This document shows, one piece after another, positions 52,060 to 63,685 of a stretch of 64,000 nucleotides of DNA. A model generated the notes under the pieces. That model had not been told where the DNA came from. It was given only the letters and a program-made list of their open reading frames with translations, and did not search any database. The stretch is from Diorhabda sublineata. Lineage: Eukaryota; Arthropoda; Insecta; Coleoptera; Chrysomelidae. Made by a program: the position numbers and the translations under genes. How positions within the stretch are numbered: the first letter of the stretch is position 1; every line of letters starts with the position of its first letter. Location of the stretch: NCBI RefSeq assembly GCF_026230105.1, contig NC_079474.1, positions 32,750,294 to 32,814,293 on the forward strand, in the 5' to 3' direction.

Positions 52060-55000
52060 TAGCCTGCAAGCTAAAGAGTACTGTAACCCTGCTTCTTTGC
52101 ACCCACATGCTGAACCACAACAATTTTTGCGTTCCTCTGCTTTCTTATCTTCAGTTCTCCCAGAATTTCGAGGTGGAAAGTACTGACTTCATTGATATCG
52201 CTCTAATATAGTTAAGCTTTAAGACAAGCTCGCCCAATACATTAGCCGTAAGGTAAAGCGCACTGTAACCCTGCTTCTTTGCACCCACATGCTGAACCAC
52301 AACAATTTTTGCGTTCCTCTGCTTTCTTATCTTCAGTTCTCCCAGAATTTCGAGGTGGAAAGTACTGACTTCATTGATATCGCTCTAATATAGTTAAGCT
52401 TTAAGACAAGCTCGCCCAATACATTAGCCGTAAGGTAAAGCGCACTGTAACCCTGCTTCTTTGCACCCACATGCTGAACCACAACAATTTTTGCGCTCCT
52501 CTGCTTTCTTATCTTCAGTTTTCCCAGAATTTCGAGGTGGAAAGTACTGACTTCATTGATATCGCTCCAATATAGTTAAACTTTAAGACAAGCTCGCCCA
52601 ATACATTGGCCGTAAGGTAAAGCGCACTATAATCCTTCTTTGCAGCCACATGGTGAACCACAACAATTTTTACGTTCCTCTGCTTTCTTATCTTCAGTTT
52701 TCCCAGAATTTCGAGGAGGAAAGTACTGACTTCATTGATATCGCTCTAATATAGTTAAGCTTTAAGACAAGCTGACCCAATACATTGTCCGTAAGGTAAA
52801 GCGCACTGTAATCCTGCTTCTTTGCAGCTACATGGTGAACCACAACAATTTTTACGTTCCTCTGCTTTCTTATCTTCAGTTTTCCCAGAATTTCGAGGTG
52901 GAAAGTACTGACTTCATTGATATCGCTCCAATATAGTTAAACTTTAAGACAAGCTCGCCCAATACATTGGCCGTAAGGTAAAGCGCACTATAATCCTTCT
53001 TTGCAGCCATATGGTGAACCACAACAATTTTTACGTTCCTCTGCTTTCTTATCTTCAGTTTTCCTAGAATTTCGAGGTGGAAAGTACTGACTTCATTGAT
53101 ATCGCTCTAATATAGTTAAGCTTTAAGACAAGCTGACCCAATACATTGTCCGTAAGGTAAAGCGCACTGTAATCCTGCTTCTTTGCAGCTACATGGTGAA
53201 CCACAACAATTTTTACGTTCCTCTGCTTTCTTATCTTCAGTTTTCCCAGAATTTCGAGGTGGAAAGTACTGACTTCATTGATATCGCTCTAATATAGTTA
53301 AGCTTTAAGACAAGCTGACCCAATACATTGTCCGTAAGGTAAAGCGCACTGTAATCCTGCTTCTTTGCAGCCACATGGTGAACCACAACAATTTTTACGT
53401 TCCTCTGCTTTCTTATCTTCAGTTTTCCCAGAATTTCGAGGAGGAAAGTACTGACTTCATTGATATCGCTCTAATATAGTTAAGCTTTAAGACAAGCTCG
53501 CCCAATACATTAGCCGTAAGGTAAAGCGCACTGTAACCCTGCTTCTTTGCACCCACATGCTGAACCACAACAATTTTTACGTTCCTCTGCTTTCTTATCT
53601 TCAGTTTTCCCAGAATTTCGACGTGGAAAGTACTGACTTCATTGATATCGCTCTAATATAGTTAAGCTTTAAGACAAGCTGACCCAATACATTGTCCGTA
53701 AGGTAAAGCGCACTGTAATCCTGCTTCTTTGCAGCTACATGGTGAACCACAACAATTTTTACGTTCCTCTGCTTTCTTATCTTCAGTTTTCCCAGAATTT
53801 CGAGGTGGAAAGTACTGACTTCATTGATATCGCTCCAATATAGTTAAACTTTAAGACAAGCTCGCCCAATACATTGGCCGTAAGGTAAAGCGCACTATAA
53901 TCCTTCTTTGCAGCCATATGGTGAACCACAACAATTTTTACGTTCCTCTGCTTTCTTATCTTCAGTTTTCCCAGAATTTCGAGGTGGAAAGTACTGACTT
54001 CATTGATATCGCTCCAATATAGTTAAACTTTAAGACAAGCTCGCCCAATACATTGGCCGTAAGGTAAAGCGCACTATAATCCTTCTTTGCAGCCACATGG
54101 TGAACCACAACAATTTTTACGTTCCTCTGCTTTCTTATCTTCAGTTTTCCCAGAATTTCGAGGAGGAAAGTACTGACTTCATTGATATCGCTCTAATATA
54201 GTTAAGCTTTAAGACAAGCTGACCCAATACATTGTCCGTAAGGTAAAGCGCACTGTAATCCTGCTTCTTTGCAGCTACATGGTGAACCACAACAATTTTC
54301 ACGTTCCTCTGCTTCTTTATCTTCAGTTTTCCCAGAATTTCGAGGTGGAAAGTACTGACTTCATTGATATCGCTCTAATATAGTTAAGCTTTAAGACAAG
54401 CTCGCCCAATACATTAGCCGTAAGGTAAAGCGCACTGTAACCCTGCTTCTTTGCACCCACATGCTGAACCACAACAATTTTTGCGCTCCTCTGCTTTCTT
54501 ATCTTCAGTTTTCCCAGAATTTCGAGGTGGAAAGTACTGACTTCATTGATATCGCTCTAATATAGTTAAGCTTTAAGACAAGCTGACCCAATACATTGTC
54601 CGTAAGGTAAAGCGCACTGTAATCCTGCTTCTTTGCAGCTACATGGTGAACCACAACAATTTTTACGTTCCTCTGCTTTCTTATCTTCAGTTTTCCCAGA
54701 ATTTCGAGGTGGAAAGTACTGACTTCATTGATATCGCTCTAATATAGTTAAGCTTTAAGACAAGCTGGTCCAATACATTGGCCATAAGGTAAAGCGCACT
54801 GTAATCCTGCTTCCTTGCAGTCACATGGTGAACCACAACAATTTTCACGTTCCTCTGCTTCTTTATCTTCAGTATTCTCAGGATTTCGGGGTGGAAAGTA
54901 CTGACTTTATTGTTTTCATTCTGATATAGTTAAGCTCTAAGACAAGCTCCCCCAATACATTGGCCGTAAGGTAAAGCGCAGTGTAACCCTGCTTCTTTGC

Positions 55001-55185
55001 ACCCACATGCTGAACCACAACAATTTTTGCGCTCCTCTGCTTTCTTATCTTCAGTTCTCCCAGGATTTCGGGGTGGAAAGTACTGACTTCATTGATATCG
55101 CTCTGATATAGTTAAGCTATAAGATAAGCTCGCCCAATACTTTGCCCGCAAAGTAAAGAGCACTGTAACCCTGCTTCCTTTCACC
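52060..55185 (-). repeat. 182-bp satellite, about 17 copies, from a Cys-rich coding region
   Basis: Units of 182 bp (179 bp in copies lacking three bases in 'cctgcttc'), marked by 'gtaaagcgcac' at about 52254, 52435, 52617 and so on to 55152. On the minus strand each unit reads CCGSACGCKEAGLQCALPYG, stop, CIGRACLKA and later NEVSTFHLEILGELKIRKQ. This matches the C-terminal Cys-rich module (C.C.K.GL.C...C..C....C.N) of the family seen at 21740-22330. Outer units at 54770-55185 are the most diverged, as expected for array edges. Confidence 0.92.
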
Positions 55186-55345
55186 ATTTGCAAAAAGTTT
55201 TATTAAGCAGCTCAAACAGAGCAGGTGGATCTATTGTCATAACAGGTTTTCAGGAATTGCACTTCGTGATTCAACCGGGCAATTTTCGTCGTCAAATGCT
55301 GCATCAATTTGACCCAGTTTTGGAAGTTTCTCAAGTTATTTTTTC
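55186..55345 (-). pseudogene. Parent fragment of the 182-bp satellite
   Basis: The minus strand next to the array reads VMTIDPPALFELLNKTFCKW, stop, KEAGLQCSLLCGQSIGRAY, preceded (to the right) by LGQIDAAFDDENCPVESRSA. It provides single-copy sequence immediately before the Cys-rich repeat of the same protein family, so the array grew from this local copy. Confidence 0.6.
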
Positions 55346-56870
55346 CTCTTTATAAAGAGCGCATAATTCACGTCATAGCTCTACCAATAGAACTAGGTTC
55401 AATTCCTATTCCGGATCGACCGGAACTGGATCTGGATCGTTCTTTTCTTTCATTCTCTATTTTCTCATTCACCTAATTGGCACAAAATGGTGATATCGAT
55501 ATTTAGAACTCTTAGAGTGTTAGTTTGAACATGTCATTTTATAATTCTCTCATAATTTTTCTTTATTCTCATACCAATAATTATTTTTCACTTTATAGTT
55601 TGACTATTGCGAATATGCACAGATGTGTTGATGGTTGCATCTCGATTTCTCAAATCCTTGACTGCGCGTTTACGTAGTTCGCTCACTATCTCTACCTTCT
55701 TTTTCTAATGCAAAGAAAAATAGAATAAATTTATGACTCCTGCAAAATCTGATAAGGATAATCAGATATATTTTGGGTGTTTATATAAATTCGAATTAAA
55801 AACTTCCTATGACGTTGTCTGATAGCTAATTGCCACTCTTTCTTTTCTTATTTCGAGATCTGATAAAGTTGAAATTCTTCTCTTTCTGGGGAAGATTTAA
55901 AGATTTTCGAAGTTAAACCATATTAAAAGAAACTGTCTCAAATACTATGATAAGAAGCAAATAAACAATAATTAAGAATTTTTAATTGTTTAATATAAAC
56001 CCTGTATAAATCTAAATGACAATTAACACATAAAAATTGTACTTACATGTAGAAATAAAGGTCAGTATACCTAACCACACTATGGTCGAATGTTGATAGT
56101 ACAAACACTTCATTATAATTATGATTATACCAAAGTTCACATAATATTTTCACGAAAAGTCACTGGAATTTTATTTGATTATCATTTTATAATACACGTC
56201 GGGGAGAAAACCGCCATATTGGGGTTACTAGCGCATGTCTCATCCGCATTTTCCTTTCCAGATCGAAAGCGGATGACGAAAACTGTGTTTCAAATTCTCG
56301 TAACCAAATAAACTCTCCAAAATTTCATTCCTCATTATGTTCAGATGATTCGATGAAATTTCATTGAATTATTATAAGAATTGAACATTTTAATACGTAA
56401 TACTGAAAGACAAGAAGACGATAGGGCATTCGGCAGCAAGAATAACGTATATCGTAATAGTTTTGATACAAAATTTATGAGTTTAAACGTAAATTCCTCA
56501 AACATACGCGATCACTACTAATATAATTTGGATAATGTAAATCTCCAGATCTAGAATTTTTTTTTTTCACGAAGGCAATTCGTGCAAAAAGTGTTATTGC
56601 ACTAACGGCCTCGCTAGACACCGCATATGCAATAAGTCTGAATTAGCGTGCCTTTCTTTTTAATGTAACAAACATAGCACGTTTAAAAACGATTATGGTA
56701 CGGAAATAGATTGATTGGTACTTAAATTTTCGTAATTTTCGTCGAAACAAGTTTTAAAAAAAAGGTAAAGTGCAATAAAACAATGAAATAATAGATATAT
56801 TTCAATATTAACATGATTTTGAGACCATGAAATATTAACTTCAATTAACTTTAGTCTCTGATCGTGCAGT
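55346..56870. other. No gene recognised
   Basis: AT-rich. Includes a partial duplicate (55626-55690, gtgttgatggttgcatctcg) of the patch inside ADAMTS intron 1 at about 37340. No exon or RNA gene seen. Confidence 0.35.
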
Positions 56871-56955
56871 GTGTACGCAGACAGTTTAATTAAATGGAAA
56901 AACATATGCACATATATTGTAACGTGGCGTGGCGTGGCGAGTTGAGCAAGATTTA
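56871..56955. repeat. GTGGCGTGGCG repeat end, copy A
   Basis: Contains tttaattaaatggaaaaaca and gtggcgtggcgtggcg. It is shared with 59452-59527 (tttaattgaatggaaaaaca ... gtggcgtggcgtggcg). Probably one end of a dispersed non-autonomous element. Confidence 0.65.
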
Positions 56956-56984
56956 GAGTTTCGACTGATTAAAACAGGGAAGTT

Positions 56985-57400
56985 ACTGTACCTCTTGTGA
57001 CATTCCTGACTACATCCGCAGACGACACTGAAATACTAGCTGTTAGAGATTCATTTAAGAAAATAGATATCTAGACTAACGTATTGAATTCAATGAGGAA
57101 AAATCAACTTTAATTATAAGAAGATAATCTCTCAGTTGAACTGAAAGATGAGATTATCCAAACAGTCAAATATCTAGGACTATATCTGGATACGAAACTT
57201 GAGTATATATATATATCAAAAACAGAGGAATTGAAACTAAGCTAACAACTAACTATTAAAAATAAGGTGTTAGTATACAAATACTCAAACCGGCTGCAGG
57301 CAAAGTATTGATGGTTGCTTGCAAAGAGTCCAAAACCGAATACTAAGAAATATAGGAAATTCTCGAAAACCTTTTGAGTTTGAATGAAAAGTAACAGTTT
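56985..57400 (+). pseudogene. Non-LTR retrotransposon RT fragment
   Basis: Frames read LTTSADDTEILAVRDSFKKI, then VELKDEIIQTVKYLGLYLDT and KLEY, then KVLVYKYSNRLQ. The A-D-D box (SADDTEIL) and the 'VKYLG..LD..L' block are typical of the jockey clade. Decayed. Confidence 0.75.
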
Positions 57401-57520
57401 TAACTCAGTTCAATAGTTAGTAGCCACAAACGTATAGTTCATGGGATTACTTGGGACGGTAAAGTACTTAGTAAATTAGGTTAAATGTAAAATGTCGGCG
57501 CATTGTTTTTGTCATTAAAA

Positions 57521-57990
57521 AAATATTTTAGACAACGCTATCTGAAAGTTGCTCTTTCTGTATTCATTTACATACCAAAAGTTACGTTCTATGTGTTCCA
57601 TGTAGCGAAAGTGACAGTTCCGTACTGCAAAACACTTTCGGGACGCTCTGGAGTACACAACTTTAACTTCCTTAAAAGTGACTCTAGCCACTTCAATGTT
57701 GACAGTTGACAGTTTCACTTCGATGATTTTGCATAACCTTAAATTTTTAAGTTTCTGAATTTATTTGTTTTATCCGAAGTTTTGTCTAAATTAATGAAAA
57801 ACAATGAATGATGATGAAAAAAAAATCATCAGCGATGAAGAGTTACTCGAATCCACGCCACCTGATGTATATAATTCTCTATCATTTATTTTCTTTCCTC
57901 AGTATAATTGAAAAATTTTTGTATCTCATGCGTCGTCTAAAAAATGTTGTGTACACCGCGGTAGAAATACTACTTCACTCGTATCGTAAT
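57521..57990. mobile_element. Dispersed repeat, copy B (see 12097-12725)
   Basis: Left end attttagacaacgctatctg and inner inverted motif cgtcgtctaaaaaa at about 57930-57944. Shares most of its length with copy A but lacks about 150 bp of A's interior. Open frames here are short and not shared between the copies. Confidence 0.75.
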
Positions 57991-58435
57991 TTTCAGTCAC
58001 GTCCAAAAAAGTTGCACTTTCAGTCCTTGGCATACAAATAACTTTTTAAGACATACGTTGATGATTGTTAAAGGCTTAAGTAATTTGAATTAAATATTCA
58101 TTATTATTAAACTTAACTCTGTTAGTTTCGTTATTTAGACGAGTTTTCCCTTTCCCTTCCCTTAAAAAAAACAAATTGATTTAGAAATATGACGAAATAA
58201 AAATAATTGAGTTATTGATGACAATGACGATCCCGCCAAATTCTATCAACATACTCGAGTTTCGCATTCGCCGTAATTTAAAAATTCCATAGAAAAATTC
58301 AGAGAGCAAAATCCCATCGATATTATTTTACCATGATACACTAAAACTATAATATTAATGCCTTTATTATAGCTAAAACATTGAAAAACTCGATTGCTTT
58401 TGTTTCCAAAGAAATTTTAGCTGTTGCTGACTACA

Positions 58436-58816
58436 TACGAGGTCTGGCTAATAAATAACAAGACTGCTTGCCTAGAGGGCGCCGTAGACGAGTGGTATAA
58501 AATACGAGTGGTGCGTTGGGTATCTGAATATCTTGTAAACGCCGATAAAGAAACGGCTAAAAATATTTTACACGAGGGATTACACATGACAAAAGTCTGT
58601 ACGAAGTTGGTGCCAAAAATCTCTTGCTCTGAAAGGTTAGAAAAAGATTTGCTTTGAAAGGCACCCGATTTGAGTCGATTGAAGCGGTAAAGCAAAAAAC
58701 GACAGAGCTAAAGGCCCTCATCAAAGAAGACTTCCAGCACTGCTTAGGTTAATGGAAAAAACGTATGGAAAGGTGTGTGGGAGTATATTATCGTTATTTA
58801 ATAGGCAAACCTCGTA
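58436..58816 (+). mobile_element. Mariner deletion derivative, 0.38 kb
   Basis: Ends tacgaggtctggctaataaa and, inverted, tacgaggtttgcctattaaa. Inside, a plus frame reads VNADKETAKNILHEGLHMTK and VCTKLVPKI (N-terminal domain end of a mariner transposase). It then jumps, losing the whole DDE core, to sequence equivalent to SIEAVKQKTTELLKALIKED and FQHC at the C-terminus. Non-autonomous but with both terminal repeats kept. Confidence 0.85.
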
Positions 58817-59127
58817 ATATGATGTTATTTTCAAAAATATGAAGGTTTAAAACAGAACAAAACGTGTAGAGTCCACACATAAGAGAAAAGGATTAAAACG
58901 AAGCTTCAATATCAAAACGGTTTAACATAATTTAGAAATAATAACGAAAAAAATTTTCCATCGATATGAATAAACAAAACAGAATTAATTACAAACCCAT
59001 ATTTCACGTGATTGCAGCTTATAAAACAGGAATATTCAACTGGATCGTACCTGTTACCAGATAATACTAGTTTACAAAATTAAACTTTTTGTTTGTTCCG
59101 CGAATTTTATAGTTGATAAAGGTCGAA

Positions 59128-59527
59128 AACCACTAGCAGCACGTCACACCACGCCACGCTATGTCGATTCACGTGGTACATTGTTATGTACACATTTATA
59201 ACATGCCACATAATGACACGCTCATTTTATTCTATAATTTTGGACAGTAAAATTTTCAGTAGTTTTGAGTACGTTATGAAGATCACGAGTAGTTCGTCTC
59301 GGATCTAGAAAATTGCTGCTGCAGCTGTTGTTTTACACAACAAGAGAAAAAAAACAAGATTTTAGGTCTATAAAATTAACAAACACCGTAAAAAACTTGG
59401 TGATTTCCATTAATCCGAGAACTGAGAGCAGATTCTAATCGGTATCATCAGACATTTTAATTGAATGGAAAAACATATGCATACACATTCGAGGTGTGGG
59501 GATAAGTGGCGTGGCGTGGCGTGTTGC
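59128..59527. mobile_element. 0.4-kb element with CACGCCACGCC inverted ends
   Basis: Left cagcacgtcacaccacgcca, right (reverse complement) cagcaacacgccacgccacg. AT-rich interior, no gene. The right part (tttaattgaatggaaaaaca...) recurs at 56883-56950. Confidence 0.65.
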
Positions 59528-59949
59528 TGTTTATATATAAACTATCCGCTCGAGTTACTTTGTAATTTTGTAATAAATCTATAAACAATTAATTCATAAT
59601 AAGAATAATCTTTGAGATAATAGAGCTAAACAAGATTGGTCTGTGGAGAGAAAAATATAATTTATTATAAAAAAATTATAAATTATACTGAAATTTTTAT
59701 TATTATTGACAGATTTTTTATCCTTTTATATTTGTCCCAGTTCTAAAAATTGTCTTTTTTCTTGTTTTTGACTGCGTTTCAAGAATTTTCTTTGTAAACA
59801 ATGTTGAAATCATTAAAAGTTACTCAACATATAATTTTCCTTCTTTTTTCCGTGGGTGTTTTTAGATTAGTGAAATTTTTCGATAATGTTTTATGTACTT
59901 TATGACTATTGGAATATAATTAGATATTTGTTAGGAAAATTCTTGTACA

Positions 59950-61012
59950 TATAATAAGGAAATAATTTTTATAAATAGATTCTGTTTTCAATGACTTTGA
60001 AACATAATTGAGGTTCAATGTCGTTAATGTGCCAAATTATCCCATCCTTTAGCTTGGCTTATAAACATACACTTTTTCTTTCAAATATTCCCAAAGAAAG
60101 AAGTCCGACGGTGTCAAATCACATGATCGTTGCGTCCAATTAACATCGCCACGAGATAACACGACCATTGAATTTCACTCGCAAAAGAGCCATTGATCCG
60201 TTGGGTGTTTGATAAGTGGCACCATCCTGTTGGAACCACATACCGTCCAGGTCCATATCTTCAGTTTCTGGCTGCAAGAAGTCCGTTATCATCTCGCGAT
60301 AGCGAACACCATTAACGGTATCTGCTTGGCCAACCTTATTTTCGATGACACAGTCACTCTTTGTGGATTCATCGACTTTTCAATAATCACTCGTTGAGTC
60401 TCATTGGCCCAAATGCGGCAATTCTGCTTGTTAACGAATCCACTGAGGTGAAAGTGTGCCTGTAAAGTCACCATTCACTTCTGTCTGTTCAACCAACCAT
60501 TCGACGGATTGACGACGCTTGAAATGGTCAGCAGGCTTCAGCTTCAGAGTTAATTGAACCTTGTAAGCGTGTAAATTCAAATCTTTATTCAAAATTCGCA
60601 TCAGTGATGTTCGTGAGATGTTTAATCGTTGTGCACGACGACGAGTCGAGATTGACGGCTCTTCTGTCCCAAACTACCCCCAACGAACGAAGCGAGCATG
60701 CACAGGTATTTTCACATTTCCTACAGCCCCGGTTTGCTGAAATTTGCGCACAATCCTCCCGATTGTGGACACATTTGGTCGATTATGTTGACTAAAAAAA
60801 TCACGAAGTGCACGAAATACATTTTGATTTGAACGCCCATTTACGTAAAAGGCTTCAACAATCTTAACGCGCTACTCAATTGTGTACCTCTCCATGGTTG
60901 AATTTGTCAAACACTGAAACAAAGAAATGTCAAATTAAGTTGGACAAAAAACTTGACGTTAAGGTGCGACTCACAATTAGCACCGTGCATTATAGTTGGA
61001 CCACCTTTTAGA
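59950..61012 (-). pseudogene. DUF4817/DDE-type transposon, nearly full-length but broken
   Basis: Minus strand: ATG at 60895 opens MERYTIE, stop, RVKIVEAFYVNGRSNQNVFR, then RPNVSTIGRIVRKFQQTGAV, NISRTSLMRILNKDLNLHAY and KVQLTLKLKPADHFKRRQS (HTH region), GFVNKQNCRIWANETQRVI, TVNGVRYREMITDFLQPE, MWFQQDGATYQT (catalytic Asp in QQDGA), DVNWTQRSCDLTPSDFFSLG and DIEPQLCFKVIE near the C-terminus. Several in-frame stops and shifts. A probable outer terminus gtggtccaactataatgcac is at about 61010. Family function: cut-and-paste transposition. Confidence 0.85.
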
Positions 61013-62155
61013 TCATAATATATTTGTATTTTTTAATGCAGTTTTTGCTCTTCGAATAGTTAGACATCTAAATCAAGGATCTGATAGTTTGATAGCTCTA
61101 TCAGCTAACCATCGATCTCTTTTATGACATAAAATGACATGAATTAAATATATTTCGGATTAATTTCTTCTTTTTTTATGGAGAATTTTTCATGGTACAT
61201 AATCTTGCAGAACTCTTAGAATTTAGCCAGGTTTACCGGAGGAGACACCTGATTAGAGCTCAGGTGCCAGTCATCCCTCGGCACGATTGACACCATAGAA
61301 TAACCTGTCCTTTACACCCATGTCTACTTAAGGATTAGTTATATCTATTTACGCTTCAATTTTGTCTTATTTTTCATAAATATACCTTTTACTATTTTAA
61401 TAAGAATATTTATATATAAAAAAAAAACATTTACATTTAACGATTTAAATATATATTTGACAAGAATTTTGGAGTTTTCAATTTTTTCTTTGAAAATTGA
61501 TGTTTTTGATAAAAAATGTATCGTGGTAATAAATAATTTTCAATGAATTATTATATAATAGGCTCGCATTTATCGCATTTATCTAACTGCATATGAGCGT
61601 ACACGTCAGTTGATGATCTGCGGAAAAAGATTCCCTCCGATTTTGCTACACTATCCTGCTCCTGGCTATCACAGCCTGCCTAAGCCAGTGTTATTGCGAG
61701 TTTCGGCCGTAACACAACTCCCTGGAAGTTTCGTGCTTAACTTGTTCACCTGTTACTATTCGCGTTTCAAAAATAATTATGTCTATGAGTAAAATATTCT
61801 CCTCAGATTAATTATATGAACACTGTGAAGTTGGCTGAGGTGTTTTTGTGATGTTTTTAAATACCAAGGACTAAAAAAAGGGTGAGTTTAGAAGTTTAAA
61901 TGGTAAAAATTCCACTAAAATAGAAATCTAATATGAAAATATATATTTTTTAATAAATGGTCATAATTTGTAGAATAACCGCATAATCATTAACTTAAAA
62001 AAAATTGAATACGAGGGTTGTACTATTATTTTTGTTGTATTTAAACTGAAATTACTTTCAGTGATAACCTGATTATATTATTATCTTACAAGACATTTCT
62101 TTTTCATAATAATTTATATTTCGGATCTTAGTATCCTTAGAAATCTATACCCTTT
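61013..62155. other. No gene recognised
   Basis: Includes tacgagggttgtactattat at 62010, another mariner-like end without a visible body. The open frame at 61610-61792 has no recognisable motif. Confidence 0.35.
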
Positions 62156-62159
62156 GCCT

Positions 62160-62425
62160 TGAGTTGGTCTAACCCTAACAGGTAGCAAATGCAAATAAAT
62201 TAGAATAGGAGAATATTTCGAAAAACTATCCTAAAATTTAGTCCAGTGAATACAGCCCAATTAGAGCCAAAACCCACTAAAATTAGTTATGTCGCTGATT
62301 TAGATAGTTGCGATCTATACATTAAAATATTGGACGCTAATCGATATATTTTTGTTTAAATTTTTAAAATTTCGAATTTTGCAAATAACTCGGATTCTAT
62401 GCCGAATTTCGAAAAAAGTGAAGGA
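62160..62425 (+). repeat. Direct repeat, copy 1
   Basis: gagttggtctaaccctaaca ... tttagtccagtgaatacag ... gcaaataactcggattctat. The same sequence with about 10% changes is at 63128-63380. The copies flank the (TA)n tract. Confidence 0.88.
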
Positions 62426-62854
62426 ATCAAAAAAGAAAGAAAAGAATTTTTAATCAGAAGAGACCTAAAACCAAGAACATTTAGAAGCATAAATATACCA
62501 AAACATCTAAGAAATAAGAAATTATTTTTCAAATTCTGTTTAATTCAATGCGGTTTTTAAATATCGACATGTACATTTTGTTATATATGGAAATAACATT
62601 CATTATCAAGAGTCAGAATTTATCTTTTTAATAAGCCGAATAAATATAGTTTGGAATATTGAAATCAATTTGATTGAAGTTAAAATCAAAATTAAAACAC
62701 AAAGTTTATTTTTTTCATATTTGAAAAAATTCAAATACTTACACAATCATTTTCATTGTATTGAGCCATTTTCTCGCCACCATCTTCCTTTTCCATACTA
62801 CAAAATCAGTACAGGAAAGTATTAGTATTCTACCAAGCATTAATAAAATAAATC

Positions 62855-62856
<2 letters not shown>

Positions 62857-62938
<82 letters not shown>
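62857..62938. repeat. (TA)n microsatellite
   Basis: About 40 uninterrupted TA units. Open frames of alternating Tyr-Ile across it are artefacts. Confidence 0.97.
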
Positions 62939-62939
<1 letters not shown>

Positions 62940-63127
62940 ATAAGGTATTTTTAATAAATATCCCAATCCCAAATGTTAATTATTTACTGATATTATTTTT
63001 GTTTGCTTGGTAAAAAATGTCTCATGAAAATAATGTTCAATTCCTGAACTCACATTTCCCAATAGTCCTTATTTATCAACTTTATTTCACACTGGTTTCA
63101 ACGTCCATGATTTATCAAAAAAAATCT

Positions 63128-63380
63128 TGAATTGGTCTAACCCTAACAGATAGCAAATACAAATAAATTAGAACAGGAGAATATTTCGAAAAACTATCCT
63201 AAAATTTAGTCCAGTGAATACAACCCAATTAGAGCCAAAATCCACAAAAATTATGTCACTGATTTTCTGGATTTAGGTAGTTCATACATCAAAATTTTGG
63301 CTCCTAAGCGATATATTTTTGTTTAAATTTTAAAAATTTCGAATTTTGCAAATAACTCGGATTCCATGCCGAATTTCGAA
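63128..63380 (+). repeat. Direct repeat, copy 2
   Basis: Matches 62160-62425 and continues into the block that is an inverse copy of 22456-22760. Confidence 0.88.
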
Positions 63381-63685
63381 AAAAGTAAAAGGATCAAAAA
63401 TGTAGTTCAAAAAATTTCCTGCAAAAAAGGTTTCCTGTAATTTTTTCCTAATCTCAAAATTACTCTTATAAAAAGCGAATTTCGTGTTACAAGATTTTTT
63501 CAACAGTGCACTTTTTGCGGATAAATCAAAAAAGACTTAGAAATTTAGAGGTAAATTTCTGAAAATAAAAATGCCGAGCAGGAAATTACTTTCGAAGAAG
63601 CTCAAATATGATTTTTCCTAACCTACAAAAATCCCATAAATCCTCTTTTAAAATCATGATTGACTGTTGTAAGTACTCTGAATTT
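63370..63685 (-). repeat. Dispersed repeat, copy B (inverse copy of 22456-22760)
   Basis: Reads in reverse complement the same blocks as 22456-22760, about 41 kb away. Together with the adjacent direct repeat it suggests one larger non-coding mobile element of unknown type. Confidence 0.8.

Noticed and set aside
52060..55185. Ankyrin-repeat gene (minus frame GYSALYLTANVLGELVLK looks ankyrin-like)
   Set aside because: The frame is closed by stops in each unit, and the Cys-rich frame explains the sequence better. 182 is not a multiple of three, so a repeated protein domain cannot be encoded across units.
56090..56311. 73-codon frame MLIVQTLHYNYDY... as a gene
   Set aside because: No motif, no splice or promoter support, and AT-rich chance frames of this size are common here.
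62745..62800. Candidate missing first exon of the Ly6 gene (MEKEDGGEKMAQYNENDC, donor gtaagt)
   Set aside because: It has no signal peptide, and its end phase (0) does not supply the one base that the 46631 exon needs.
62739..62972. Open frames of Tyr-Ile repeats
   Set aside because: They are the two readings of a (TA)n microsatellite.
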